Shown one piece after another: positions 15,965 through 24,931 of a stretch of 64,000 nucleotides of DNA. This stretch comes from JBDTVS01 sp040007095 (GTDB lineage Bacteria; Acidobacteriota; Vicinamibacteria; Vicinamibacterales; CAVVIG01). How positions within the stretch are numbered: the stretch's first letter is position 1; the number at the start of each line of letters is the position of its first letter. The notes below the pieces were generated by a model. The model did no database searches. It saw only the letters and a list, made by a program, of their open reading frames with translations, and was not told where the DNA came from. Position numbers and translations under genes: made by a program. Location of the stretch: the NCBI GenBank assembly GCA_040007095.1, contig JBDTVS010000004.1, positions 1 through 64,000 of the forward strand. Direction: 5' to 3'.

Positions 15965-18019
15965 CTAGTCGGGTAGCCGGTAGGCAACCAGTTCGCCGGG
16001 GACGTTCGGCCCCCCGATGGCGACCACAATGTACTGCTTGCCGTTCAGCATGTAGGTCATGGGCGATCCGCTCTGCTGCGACGGCATGAAGACCGCCCCG
16101 AGTTCCCTGCCTGTCGCCTTGTCGTACGCGCGCAGCATGGCCCCGCGACCTTCCGGCGTCGTTGTCACACGCGGCTCCCCGGAAATCACCATCGTCTTTG
16201 TCACCAGGGTTCCGGCGTTGCCGGACTGACCGGTTCGCGGGATGGTGAGGCCTTTGAGCGCCGGATGGTTCTTGATGTTATCCGGCGTTTCACCGTGGGC
16301 GATCTGCCAGACGATATCGCCCTTGTTCAGATCGATGGCCGTGATCCGCCCATAAGGCGGTTTGATGAACGGCAGACCCTGGACCGTCAGTCCGCCGCCG
16401 CCCTCGCCTCCTTCGGCCGCGGGTGCAGCGGCAGTCGCCCCGCCACGTCCTGCCGCCCCGCCACGTCCTGCCGCGGCGCCACGCCCGGCCGGCGGCGTCG
16501 CCCTGGCCACCCCGCCCACCCAGCCTTCGTCGTTACCCTCCGGTGCGGGCACGAGGCCAAGTGACCCGGGCGCGCTTTGCGAGAACACGTAAAACGTGTG
16601 CGTCTCCGGATCGTACGAGCCCCCCGGCCAATTCGAGCCTCCGCCGGCGAGCGGCATGTGCAGCGTCGCCAGCGGCCCCTCGACCTTGCTCACGACCCCG
16701 GGCGTAAACAAGGGACCGAGCTTGTAGCGTGACACGAACTTCAGCGCCTCCGCGTGGAGCTCCGGAGTGAAATCGAGCAGGTCGTCCACCGAGACTCCTT
16801 GACGGTCGTACGCCGGCGGTTTGGTGACAAACGGCTGGGTCGGCGAGTACCACTCGCCCGGCACGTCGCCTTTTGGTACCGGCCGCTCCACGATCGGCCA
16901 CACCGGTTGGCCGTTGGTGCGATCGAAGACGTAGAGCCACGCCTGCTTGGTCGGCTGCGCGATGGCTTTAATCGCCCGACCGTTCACCGTGATGTCGGCC
17001 AGGATGGGTGGGGCCGCCATGTCGAAATCCCAGATGCCGTGATGCACGAACTGGAAATGCCACTTTCGCACGCCCGTCTTCAGGTCAACCGCCACGAGCG
17101 TCTCGCTGAACAGGTTCGCGCCCGGGCGCGGCCCTCCGTAATAGTCGCCGGTGGCAAGCTCGATGGGGAGGTAGGCAAGGTTGAGCTCCTCGTCGATCGC
17201 GACCTGGCCCCACGCCCCGGTGTTGCCCGTATATTTCCAGGAGTCCTTCTCCCACGTGTCGTTCCCGAATTCGCCGAGGTTCGGAATCGTGTGGAAAATC
17301 CACAACCGCTTGCCGCTCCGGACGTCGAACCCGCGGATGTACCCCTTGACGTTCGTCTTTCCTCGCGGCACGCCGCCCGGACGATGGGCAGCGCCGATCA
17401 CGACGACGTCGTTGCCGATCATGGGCGTCGAATGGAGTCCGACTTCCCCGGTGACCAGATCGATGTCCTGGTCGTTATCCATCTTCAGGTCGACCATGCC
17501 GTCTTTGCCGAATCCGGGAACTTTCGCGCCGGTCTTGGCGTCGAGCGCGACGAGGCGGTAGCCGGGGGTCACATACAGGATTCGCTCTTCGCGGCCGTCG
17601 GTCCAGTAGGCCAGGCCGCGGCCGGAGAGCAGTCGGGGGGCGTTCTGGCCGCGCGGCCCCTCATTTTCGCTGTGCATCCAGAGCATTTCACCGGTGGCCG
17701 CGTCGATGGCGACGGCAGCACGGCGGGTGCCCGCCGTCGAGTACATCACGCCCTTCACGATCAGCGGCGTCGATTCGAATTGAAATTCCTTGCGCGGGCC
17801 CAGGTTCTCGGTCTTGAACCGCCAGGCGATTTCGAGGTTCTTGAAGTTGCTTCCATTGATCTGATCGAGTGGGGCGTACCGATGGTTCGCGAGGTTGTTG
17901 CCGTAGCTGCGCCAGTCGGTGTTGGCGGCATTCTGGCCGAGCGCTGGCAGGGTTACCCAGGCGATCAGTCCGGCGATCGGGGCAATGCGCAGCAGCGACA
18001 TCTGGAAAGTCCGGCTCAC
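15965..18019 (-). CDS. Secreted PQQ-type quinoprotein dehydrogenase (glucose dehydrogenase-like beta-propeller)
   Basis: The protein has 684 residues. A signal peptide (about 1-28) is followed by DWRSYGNNLANHRYAPLDQI and eight-bladed propeller repeats with the tryptophan-docking style motifs LEIAWRFKT, GEMLWMHSENEG, GKRLWIFHTIP and VRKWHFQFVHHG. It looks like the PQQ-dependent glucose/sugar dehydrogenase branch and lacks the adjacent Cys pair of alcohol dehydrogenases. A low-complexity insert of repeated AAGRGG units lies at about residues 512-535. The start is GTG, chosen because GAGGAGG precedes it by about 5 nt. Function: periplasmic oxidation of a sugar or alcohol with electrons to the respiratory chain; the substrate is unknown. 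Confidence 0.85.
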   Translation of the reverse strand: MSRTFQMSLLRIAPIAGLIAWVTLPALGQNAANTDWRSYGNNLANHRYAPLDQINGSNFKNLEIAWRFKTENLGPRKEFQFESTPLIVKGVMYSTAGTRRAAVAIDAATGEMLWMHSENEGPRGQNAPRLLSGRGLAYWTDGREERILYVTPGYRLVALDAKTGAKVPGFGKDGMVDLKMDNDQDIDLVTGEVGLHSTPMIGNDVVVIGAAHRPGGVPRGKTNVKGYIRGFDVRSGKRLWIFHTIPNLGEFGNDTWEKDSWKYTGNTGAWGQVAIDEELNLAYLPIELATGDYYGGPRPGANLFSETLVAVDLKTGVRKWHFQFVHHGIWDFDMAAPPILADITVNGRAIKAIAQPTKQAWLYVFDRTNGQPVWPIVERPVPKGDVPGEWYSPTQPFVTKPPAYDRQGVSVDDLLDFTPELHAEALKFVSRYKLGPLFTPGVVSKVEGPLATLHMPLAGGGSNWPGGSYDPETHTFYVFSQSAPGSLGLVPAPEGNDEGWVGGVARATPPAGRGAAAGRGGAAGRGGATAAAPAAEGGEGGGGLTVQGLPFIKPPYGRITAIDLNKGDIVWQIAHGETPDNIKNHPALKGLTIPRTGQSGNAGTLVTKTMVISGEPRVTTTPEGRGAMLRAYDKATGRELGAVFMPSQQSGSPMTYMLNGKQYIVVAIGGPNVPGELVAYRLPD

Positions 18020-18110
18020 GTTTCCTCCTCGTTGTGACTAGTGTGTCGCCGAGTGGCGGCCGGCGCATTGTAGCAGCCGCCGGGCGGCGCCGACGACCCG
18101 AAAGCACGAA

Positions 18111-18139
18111 GGGCGCCGAACCCGAACGGTCCGGCGCCC
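18111..18139 (-). terminator. Candidate terminator hairpin after the peroxiredoxin gene
   Basis: GGGCGCC (18111-18117) and GGCGCCC (18133-18139) form a strong GC stem. On the minus strand it lies about 40 nt downstream of the peroxiredoxin stop and is followed by a T-rich stretch (TTCGTGCTTTC). It lacks a perfect U-run. Confidence 0.4.
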
Positions 18140-18177
18140 CAGATGTGCGTCGACTGACAACGAATTCTTTGTTGACG

Positions 18178-18729
18178 CTATTTCTTCTTGAGTTCGGTCC
18201 CGAGCTGCTTCAGCGTCGCGGCCATGTCCTCGGCCGATGTGGCAGGCTTCACGGTCTTGTCGATGGCCGTGATCTTCCCATCCTTGCCGATGTAGAACGT
18301 CCAGCGGTTCGCAAATCCGCGTTCGGTGTTGAGCACGCCGTACGCGTTCGCGGTTTCCTTGGCCGGATCGCTCAGGAGCGGGAAATCGGCCTTCTGCGAC
18401 TCGGCAAATGCCTTGTTGCCCTTTTCACCCTCGAGCGGATCGACGCTGATCATGAAGTACTGTGCGTTGTAGGCCTTGATCATGTCGCCGTGCTCGGCCA
18501 GCGACTTGCACTCGATCGTACAGCCCTGGGTGAACGCCTTCGGGAACCACGCGAGCACCACTGATTCCTTGCCCTTGAAATCGGTGAGCTGGTAGGTTTT
18601 ACCGTCGGTCGCCTGCAGTTTGAAGTTCGGCGCCTGATCGCCGACTTTGAGGTCGCCGGCCGCGGCGGGTACCACCGTCATCCCGAACCCCGTGAGGGTC
18701 AACACCATCAATACGAGAACAGCTTTCAT
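18178..18729 (-). CDS. Secreted peroxiredoxin (AhpC/TSA, Bcp-like)
   Basis: This 183-residue protein carries a signal peptide (VLMVLTLTGFGMTVVPAAA) and a thioredoxin-fold peroxiredoxin domain (about 26-180). The peroxidatic Cys70 lies in AFTQGCTIEC and a likely resolving Cys74 lies three residues on, as in atypical two-Cys PrxQ/Bcp-type enzymes. Expected activity is thiol-dependent reduction of H2O2 or organic peroxides in the periplasm, next to the redox-active quinoprotein gene. A very strong Shine-Dalgarno (GGAGGTGAT) ends directly before the ATG, suggesting high expression. A TAGAAT -10-like box lies about 40 nt upstream. Confidence 0.9.
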   Translation of the reverse strand: MKAVLVLMVLTLTGFGMTVVPAAAGDLKVGDQAPNFKLQATDGKTYQLTDFKGKESVVLAWFPKAFTQGCTIECKSLAEHGDMIKAYNAQYFMISVDPLEGEKGNKAFAESQKADFPLLSDPAKETANAYGVLNTERGFANRWTFYIGKDGKITAIDKTVKPATSAEDMAATLKQLGTELKKK

Positions 18730-18810
18730 ATCACCTCCGGCGAATTTAGACGCCTCGAGATTCTATTGCGTTTCCGCCGAATCACAAAGGGAGGGTAAGG
18801 AGCGGCCTTT

Positions 18811-20235
18811 TCAGCGCGACTGTTCGGCGGCTGCTCGAATCGTGTCGACGAGCGCGTCGAGATCCGATTCCCTGGTCCTGAAGTTGACGATGCAGGCGCG
18901 AAGAGCCAGACGGCCTTGCAGCTCGGTGCCGGTCAGATACACATGGCCGTCGCGCTGCACGATATCGAGTGCCTGCCGGTTGAGGCGATCCAGTTCGGCG
19001 TCGCGCCCGAGCAGATGTGCGGGTGCGTATCTGAAGCAGGTGACGCTGAGCGGGCCCGCGCTCACCAACTCGAAGTCCTCGGCGTCTCGCAGCCGCTGCT
19101 GCAGCCCGCGCGCCATGGCGATGTCGTGCGCGATGGCTTTCCGATAGCCGTCGAGGCCGGCGTGCCGCAGCGCCATCCACAGCTTGAGTGCCTTGAATCC
19201 GCGACTCTGCTGAATCCCGAACTCGGAGAACCACGGCAGCGCTGCGTCGTCACGCAGATATGGCGGGACGAGCGAGAACGCATCGCGCATGGCCCGTTGG
19301 TCGCGCACCAACGCGCAGCCGCATTCGACCGGAATGTACATCCACTTGTGCGGATCGACGGCGACGCTGTCGGCGCATTCGAGGCCATCGTACAGATGTG
19401 CCACGCTCTCAACCAGCACCGCGGGACCGCCATACGCTGCGTCGACGTGCAGCCACAGCGCTTCACGCCTGCACACCTCGCCGATCTGAGCGAGCGGGTC
19501 GATCGATCCGGTATTCACCGTGCCGGCACTGGCCGCCACGCATGCCGGCGTGAGGCCGGCTGCCCGGTCGGTGCTGATCTGGCGTTCCAGCGCGGCGACG
19601 TCCATCCGCCACTCGGCGTCCACCGGAATCCGCCGCAGATTGGTATGGCCGATACCGAGGAGCTCGATCGCTTTCTGGAGGCAGCTGTGGCCTTCACTCG
19701 AGGTGTAGACGACGAGGGCAGGCTGGTCGCTGTCCATGCCATGGACGCGGACCCGACCGGCCGTCTTCACGTGGCGCATGACCGCCAGCCCGATCAGATT
19801 CGCCACAGAGCCGCCGCTGGTCAGGATGGCGCCGCTGTTCCTGGAAAAGCCGACAATGTCCCGCATCCAGCCAAGGACCGCATGCTCGACATAGGTTCCC
19901 GCGTGGTCGCCGCCCGCCACGCTCGGGTTGACGCCCGCGGCCAGTAACTCCGCGAGGATCGCCAACGGCGCCGCCGACGAGTTGACCCACGCGAAGAACC
20001 GCGGGCTGCTGTTTCCCATCGGGTATCGGAGAATCGTCGCAGCGACATCGTCCAGCAGGGCGTCGGGGTCGGCGCCGCCGAGCGGCAACGGCCGGTCCAT
20101 CAGGGTGAGGCGGTCGACGTCCGCGACCGGCGTGCGGCAGGGTCCATCCGCCAGCGCCGCGAGGTGGTCCGCGACCAGGTCGACGGCACGGTAGCCCAGC
20201 CGCCGGAATTCTTCGGGGGACAGATCGATCGGCAT
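18811..20235 (-). CDS. PLP-dependent amino-acid decarboxylase (aromatic-L-amino-acid decarboxylase family)
   Basis: The protein has 474 residues, the normal length for group II decarboxylases. It shows the fold-type I signatures in order: SGGSVANLIGL (about 140-150), His183 in SSEGHSC that stacks on the cofactor, Asp265 in LHVDAAYGG that binds the pyridine nitrogen, and the Schiff-base Lys297 in VAVDPHKWMYIP. The family decarboxylates aromatic amino acids (Tyr, Trp, DOPA, Phe) or related substrates such as Glu or histidine; the substrate is not decided by sequence. The ATG immediately follows the stop of the ABC ATPase (TGAATG), so it is the last gene of a transporter operon, implying that the imported amino acid is its substrate. 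Confidence 0.9.
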   Translation of the reverse strand: MPIDLSPEEFRRLGYRAVDLVADHLAALADGPCRTPVADVDRLTLMDRPLPLGGADPDALLDDVAATILRYPMGNSSPRFFAWVNSSAAPLAILAELLAAGVNPSVAGGDHAGTYVEHAVLGWMRDIVGFSRNSGAILTSGGSVANLIGLAVMRHVKTAGRVRVHGMDSDQPALVVYTSSEGHSCLQKAIELLGIGHTNLRRIPVDAEWRMDVAALERQISTDRAAGLTPACVAASAGTVNTGSIDPLAQIGEVCRREALWLHVDAAYGGPAVLVESVAHLYDGLECADSVAVDPHKWMYIPVECGCALVRDQRAMRDAFSLVPPYLRDDAALPWFSEFGIQQSRGFKALKLWMALRHAGLDGYRKAIAHDIAMARGLQQRLRDAEDFELVSAGPLSVTCFRYAPAHLLGRDAELDRLNRQALDIVQRDGHVYLTGTELQGRLALRACIVNFRTRESDLDALVDTIRAAAEQSR

Positions 20236-20916
20236 TCAGCGCTCCTTCACGACCCCTCGTTCGAGGCGCACGATGCGGGTGGCGAAACGGCGGGCGAACT
20301 CTTCGTCGTGGGTCGAGATGAGCAGCGTCCGACCCTGCGCGAGCAGGCGCTGCAGCAGCGCGCCGAGCTCTTCGCGGCGCTCCGGATCGAGCGACGCGGT
20401 GGGCTCGTCCATCAGCAGGATCGGCGGATTGACGGCCAGGGCTCGCGCGATGGCCACGCGCTGCGCTTCGCCGCCGGACAACTCGCGAGGCAGGGCGGAG
20501 GCGCGGTGTTCCACACCGAACGAGGCGAGCAGTTCGCCGGCGCGGGCGCGCGCGTCGGCCGCAGAAACGCCGTGAGCATGAATCGGTGCCAGACAGACAT
20601 TGTCGAGCGCCGACAGATGTTCGAACAGACAGTGAAACTGGAAGACCATGCCGACGGCCCGGCGCAGCCGCCGCACGGTATCGCGCGTCGCCTTTGCGCC
20701 GCCTTCGAGGACGACGTCTCCCAGCACGATCCGTCCCGCGTCGAACGGCTCCAACGCGGCGATGGCGCGAAGGATGGTGGTCTTGCCAGAACCGGAGGGG
20801 CCCATGAGGGCGATCAGCTCGCCCCGGTGGGCCTCGAGCGTCACCCCGGTCAGAATGTGCCGGGCGCCGCGCTGCAAGTGAACGTCGGTCAAACTGAGCA
20901 CCACGGGGGCGGTCAT
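20236..20916 (-). CDS. Polar amino-acid ABC transporter ATP-binding protein
   Basis: This 226-residue ATPase has Walker A GPSGSGKTT (39-47), a Q-loop (GMVFQFHCLF), signature LSGGEAQRVAIARAL, Walker B ILLMDEPTASLD and an H-loop (LLISTHDEEFA). It is closest to the GlnQ/HisP class that powers polar amino-acid uptake. The start at 20916 overlaps the stop of the permease fusion (ATGA). A longer frame to 21492 is the shadow of the permease. It is followed without a gap by the decarboxylase. Confidence 0.93.
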   Translation of the reverse strand: MTAPVVLSLTDVHLQRGARHILTGVTLEAHRGELIALMGPSGSGKTTILRAIAALEPFDAGRIVLGDVVLEGGAKATRDTVRRLRRAVGMVFQFHCLFEHLSALDNVCLAPIHAHGVSAADARARAGELLASFGVEHRASALPRELSGGEAQRVAIARALAVNPPILLMDEPTASLDPERREELGALLQRLLAQGRTLLISTHDEEFARRFATRIVRLERGVVKER

Positions 20917-22505
20917 GCGGTCGGCGTTCTCCAGCGCCGTTCGAGCCGCCTCGCCAGGGCCGACAGCGGCAGCGACATCAACAGATACAAGCCGGCGCAG
21001 ATCGAGCCTGGAATCACCCAGCTGCCCAGATTGGTCGCGAAGATCTGCGTCTGCTTCGTCAGCTCCAGGACGGTGAGCACCGAGACCAGCGAGGAGTCCT
21101 TCAGCAGCGCGACGAAATCGTTCGTCATCGGCGCCAGCGCCAGACGAAACGCCTGCGGACCGCGAACGAGCGTGAGGACCTGGCGTTCCGTCAACCCGAG
21201 CGTCCGCGCCGCTTCGAGCTGCCCGACGGAAATCGCCTCGAGTGCCGAGCGGTAGATCTCGCTTTCGTAGGCGGCATAGTTCAGCGCCAGCCCGAGCAGC
21301 GCGGCGACAAACGCCGGCAGCCGAATCGCCTCGGCGATTCCGTAATAGAGGACGAACAGCTGCAGGAGAATCGGCGTGCCGCGGATCAGCTCGACATATG
21401 CGGTCAGTGCGATGCGAACCACCCGCGAGCCGTAGACACGGCCGGTCGCGATCAGCACGCCAACAACCACCGCCAGCCCCATCGACAGACACGACAGCAG
21501 GATGGTGACCATCGATGCCTGAAGCAGTGACGGGAGGTACCGGCGCGCCGCTTCAACTCCCGACATCGTTGCTGCGGCGACGGCGTCGGAGCCGACCGTC
21601 GGCGGGATGGTCTCGCCGGCCAGCACCTGCTGGTGGAGCGCCGGTTGATCGTCGTTCCAGAGACTCCATTTGCGAAGGATACGCTCGAGGGAGCCGTCGC
21701 GCATCGCCCCGCGTACCAGATCGTCGATGCGCGCTCGAAGCGCCGTGTTCCCAGGCGCCAGCACGCCGATGTAGTGGCCAACGGCGACGCTGTCTGGCTG
21801 GACGGCGAACCCGCGGACCTTCTTCAGCATGCGCTCGGCGAGTACGTTGTCCAGGAGCACCGCGTCGACGCGTCCCACGACGAGGTCGGTGTACGGATGG
21901 GTATCGTCGTCGAAGGAGACCGGCACCACGCCGTGCTCTCGGCCAGCAGCGAGCAGAATCTCGTAGGCGACCGTGCCGCCGAGCGTTGCGACGCGGCGGC
22001 CCCGTAAATCGGCGAGCGACCGGTACCGCTGCGTGTCCGCGCTGCGGACGCTCAGCACTTCGCGGAATCGGTAGTACGGGACCGTGGCTGCGAGAGCGGC
22101 GCGGTTGGCGGGCGTATCTTCGAGGCCGTTGAGGCCGAGATCCGCGTCGCCCCTGGCGATCGACTGGGTGATGGACGCAAAGGTGATGTTGATGAATCGC
22201 GGCGTGCGTCCGAGACCGCGGGCCAGTAAGTCGGCAATCTCGACCTCGAAGCCCACCATCCGATCGGGGCGAGCTGGATCGGCTTCGACAAACGGTGCGC
22301 CGCCTTCCGAGTCTCCGGCCCAGACCAGTTCCTGCGGCGTCTGGGCGCGGACAACGGGAGCCCCTGCCGCCACCAGCAGCGCGACCAGCGCCAGGCAGAC
22401 GCCGAATGCCGCGCGGACCGCGGCTCCCGCGGCAGGCTCGCTGCTCAACTGTCCTCTGGCGTCGGACACCGCTCTAGGGCTCTGGAACACGTGGGGACAT
22501 GGCAC
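20913..22505 (-). CDS. Amino-acid ABC transporter: solute-binding domain fused to permease
   Basis: The protein has 530 residues. An N-terminal leader and hydrophobic segment (about 27-54) is followed by a type-3 solute-binding domain (about 58-290: GFEVEIADLLARGL, RGDADLGLNGLEDT, GRVDAVLLDN). A His/Glu/Gln/Arg-type permease domain follows (about 325-525). Its EAA loop reads EAARTLGLTERQVLTLVRGP, which docks the ATPase. Fusion of binding protein and permease tethers the receptor to the channel, as known for some Gln/Glu systems. The start is GTG 22505, 3 nt after the DUF4159 stop; internal GTGs are possible. Binding-site residues hint at an amino acid but not which one. Confidence 0.9.
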   Translation of the reverse strand: MPCPHVFQSPRAVSDARGQLSSEPAAGAAVRAAFGVCLALVALLVAAGAPVVRAQTPQELVWAGDSEGGAPFVEADPARPDRMVGFEVEIADLLARGLGRTPRFINITFASITQSIARGDADLGLNGLEDTPANRAALAATVPYYRFREVLSVRSADTQRYRSLADLRGRRVATLGGTVAYEILLAAGREHGVVPVSFDDDTHPYTDLVVGRVDAVLLDNVLAERMLKKVRGFAVQPDSVAVGHYIGVLAPGNTALRARIDDLVRGAMRDGSLERILRKWSLWNDDQPALHQQVLAGETIPPTVGSDAVAAATMSGVEAARRYLPSLLQASMVTILLSCLSMGLAVVVGVLIATGRVYGSRVVRIALTAYVELIRGTPILLQLFVLYYGIAEAIRLPAFVAALLGLALNYAAYESEIYRSALEAISVGQLEAARTLGLTERQVLTLVRGPQAFRLALAPMTNDFVALLKDSSLVSVLTVLELTKQTQIFATNLGSWVIPGSICAGLYLLMSLPLSALARRLERRWRTPTA

Positions 22506-22508
22506 CGC

Positions 22509-23357
22509 TCAATGCGTCATCGCGTACAGGACGATGTTCACGCCGAGCGCATAGCCTGCGGGCGAGAACGTCCGGAAATACTCCTTGTCTTCTCCTTCCC
22601 GCTCCCACGTGTCGGCAATATCGGTGTTGTGCGTCATCACTACCATCAGCCGGCCGTGATCGTCGGCGATGCCGCGAAAGTTGGCGATCGGGCTGTCGGG
22701 TCCGCGCTCGGACGTGCTGCCGCCGTTTCTCTGCCAGAAATTGATCGACGAGACTTGCGGCACCGCCTTCACGTCATAGAGGGAGTGCAGGATTGGATGC
22801 CCGGCTGGAATGTCGAAAATCGGATACTCGTCCGGCGGCAGGACACGGCCGATCTCGAGCGCCCACTGCTGCCACGCGCTGGTCCCCCAGAAATCGTCCA
22901 CGTAGAGGAATCCGCCCTTCAGGAAGTAGTCCCGCAGGCTCTCGACTTCACGCGCGGTGAAACGCAGCGTGCCGGTGTCTTCCATGAACAGGATCGGACA
23001 CTTGTAGAGCAGCGGATCGGTCAGCCGGACCACCACGGTGTCGGGCTGCCGCTCGCGATCGAGCTGAACATGCGTGAAGGTCAGCTCCATCAGCCGCACC
23101 GAAAAATTGTTGTCGGCCGCGGGATAGTCCGTCGACCAGCCGGTGCCGCCGGCTTCGCGACGCACGCTGTTGTAGTAGCCACGGCAGTAGATGAACGATC
23201 CGTCGAAATCCTGGCTGGTGGCCCATTTGGGCGCCACCCTGAGCACGCGCCCCGGCGCGACCATGATTCGCTGCGCGGCGGCGATCGTCGCGGTCGCCAG
23301 CAGTGACGCCACCAGCAGGGCCCCGGCGCATCGGCGCCGCCCGAAGGATTGTCTCAT
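22509..23357 (-). CDS. DUF4159-domain secreted protein
   Basis: This 282-residue protein has an N-terminal signal peptide (GALLVASLLATATIAAAQ). A DUF4159 domain spans about 45-275, with YNSVRREAGGTGWSTDYPAAD, LRDYFLKGGFLYVDDFWG and the C-terminal GVNIVLYAMTH. DUF4159 is often found in acidobacteria and planctomycetes, usually linked to VWA/MoxR loci. Its biochemical role is unknown, although the fold resembles glutamine-amidotransferase-like domains. It overlaps the preceding stop by 4 nt (ATGA) and lies 3 nt upstream of the ABC transporter, so it is the second gene of the operon. Confidence 0.85.
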   Translation of the reverse strand: MRQSFGRRRCAGALLVASLLATATIAAAQRIMVAPGRVLRVAPKWATSQDFDGSFIYCRGYYNSVRREAGGTGWSTDYPAADNNFSVRLMELTFTHVQLDRERQPDTVVVRLTDPLLYKCPILFMEDTGTLRFTAREVESLRDYFLKGGFLYVDDFWGTSAWQQWALEIGRVLPPDEYPIFDIPAGHPILHSLYDVKAVPQVSSINFWQRNGGSTSERGPDSPIANFRGIADDHGRLMVVMTHNTDIADTWEREGEDKEYFRTFSPAGYALGVNIVLYAMTH

Positions 23358-24391
23358 CGGTTGATCGCCAGGAACTCGTTGATTGGCTGAATGCTCGACG
23401 AGCTCACCGATGCCTGGAACGTCGAACGGATGATGACGCTGCGTCCGTCATGCGGCAGTCGGGCGACGTTCTTGGCGAATTGCGACGAGGCGTTGCCGAA
23501 CAGATAGGTCTCGATGTTCGAGATGTAGAACGCCGATACTTTGGTGCCGCGGGCGAGCAGCAGGTCGCCGATGGCGGCCAGCGCGTGCGTGCCGCCGAGA
23601 TCGCCGACGACAGGGACGATCAGATCCTGGGCTTCGAGCGACTTGACGAACTGAAAATCCGCCTCCGCCGCCAGGAAGCTCCAGGGGTGACCGGCGCGGT
23701 CGGTGGCCGTGACCAGATCGCGATACGTCGGATAGACCGCCTGCGGCCGACGTCCCCGGCTTTCGAATTTCAACGACAGGCCGCTTGCGATGAACGTGTG
23801 GTGAAAACGCTGAATCGTGGCGAAATCGGCAGCGGACAGCGGCACGCCGAACGCCGCCACCGCATCGTGCACTCGATGGTCGAGCTGCTGCAGCGCGTCG
23901 GTTCCTTCGGGCTTGGCGCCGTCGATGTAGCCGACGAGCCGTTCGAGGCTCGCCTCGCGCCATGTGTCCAGACGCTCCGGCGCCGGTCGCCCCGTCAGCA
24001 GCGCCGCGTATTCGACGCGGTTGTGCGCCAGTGCGAACAGCGACTTGAAGAGGAGGTGCACCAGCAGGTTGTCGCGCCGGATGTCGATGATGAACGCGAT
24101 CGACGGACGTACCTGTGCAATGTAGGAAAAATTCTGGTCCGGGCCGACGCCGATATACGCACCGCCCGAGACCCCCGCGGTCTTCAGCGCGGGGATCACG
24201 TGCAGAAACGACCGCTCGTTCGAGATGAGGTTGTCCGTATCGAAATCGCCCCCCTCTTCCGACAATCGCTGGACGAGGGACGGGAGCGACTGGCTCCCCG
24301 GTTGCGCGACCTCCAGCAGGGCCCCAGGTTCGACCGCCAGGGCCATCAGGACGGGGAGGACGGCGTAGCGAATCAAAGCGCTCAACCACAT
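23354..24391 (-). CDS. Secreted protein of the LIC_10091-like family, first gene of the transporter operon
   Basis: The protein has 345 residues. An N-terminal membrane or signal segment (WLSALIRYAVLPVLMALA) is followed by conserved motifs LISNERSFLHVIPAL, GGAYIGVGPDQNFSY, IAFIIDIRRDNLL, PVVGDLGGTHALAAI and SAFYISNIETYLF. These match its divergent neighbour at 24932 across nearly the full length. From memory this corresponds to the uncharacterised LIC_10091-type family. The GVGPxQNFxY/DIRR arrangement is reminiscent of a Rossmann methyltransferase core, but this is not demonstrated. The start is fixed by the TATAAT 9 nt upstream. The stop overlaps the DUF4159 start. Confidence 0.8.
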   Translation of the reverse strand: MWLSALIRYAVLPVLMALAVEPGALLEVAQPGSQSLPSLVQRLSEEGGDFDTDNLISNERSFLHVIPALKTAGVSGGAYIGVGPDQNFSYIAQVRPSIAFIIDIRRDNLLVHLLFKSLFALAHNRVEYAALLTGRPAPERLDTWREASLERLVGYIDGAKPEGTDALQQLDHRVHDAVAAFGVPLSAADFATIQRFHHTFIASGLSLKFESRGRRPQAVYPTYRDLVTATDRAGHPWSFLAAEADFQFVKSLEAQDLIVPVVGDLGGTHALAAIGDLLLARGTKVSAFYISNIETYLFGNASSQFAKNVARLPHDGRSVIIRSTFQASVSSSSIQPINEFLAINR

Positions 24392-24400
24392 GGTTTTTGG

Positions 24401-24406
24401 ATTATA
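24401..24406 (-). promoter_or_regulatory. -10 box (TATAAT) giving a leaderless or near-leaderless operon transcript
   Basis: On the minus strand a perfect TATAAT is followed by CCAAAAACC and then the ATG at 24391. Transcription 7 nt after the box would leave a 0-3 nt leader for the five-gene operon running to 18811. No matching -35 is visible. Confidence 0.5.
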
Positions 24407-24527
24407 GTGCCGGCCCGACATCGCGCGCGGCCCGGACAAAAAGCTCTTTTCTCGAAAGGTGCTTGCGGCCAACAATAGCGGGGACCGGTGCGGCCGATGG
24501 GCCTGCCGGATCGACGTTGAAAAACAC

Positions 24528-24749
24528 ATGGCCACTTGCCCGAAATGTGGCGACTATCTCGGCCGGAACCATCATTGCTGGGGTGGACGCCGAATCGTCG
24601 TCGGGACCGGACTCTTGCTCCTGGGTGCGTTGACCGGGTACTTCGCCCCGTGGCTCCTGGTCGACGGTCCCTCTGAGCCGTTGTTGTTGGTGACGGCGGC
24701 CCTCGGTTCAGTACTGACATTCGCCGTGGGCCGGTATACGCGGTTTTGA
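24528..24749 (+). CDS. Small zinc-ribbon membrane protein
   Basis: This 73-residue protein starts MATCPKCGDYLGRNHHC: two Cys three residues apart plus a third Cys with neighbouring His residues suggest a small metal knuckle. Two hydrophobic segments follow (about 23-42 and 50-68). I recognise no family. It lies between the divergent LIC_10091-like paralogues and could be co-transcribed with the plus-strand copy at 24932, 182 nt away. The RBS is poor. Confidence 0.55.
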   Translation: MATCPKCGDYLGRNHHCWGGRRIVVGTGLLLLGALTGYFAPWLLVDGPSEPLLLVTAALGSVLTFAVGRYTRF

Positions 24750-24931
24750 GGGTGCGTCCATGCCGCGACGCCTCGAGGCCGAGCGCGCCAAGAGCTCCGT
24801 GGCGTCTCTCCTGGTCCCCCGGCTGAGCCGCCTGCTGTTGCGTTGCACCACAGTCGTGATGAGGGGGGCCGCGAAGAGGTTCCCCCGTAGTGTCAGCCGG
24901 CCCTTCGGGACCCGGTAAACAGGAGTTGACG

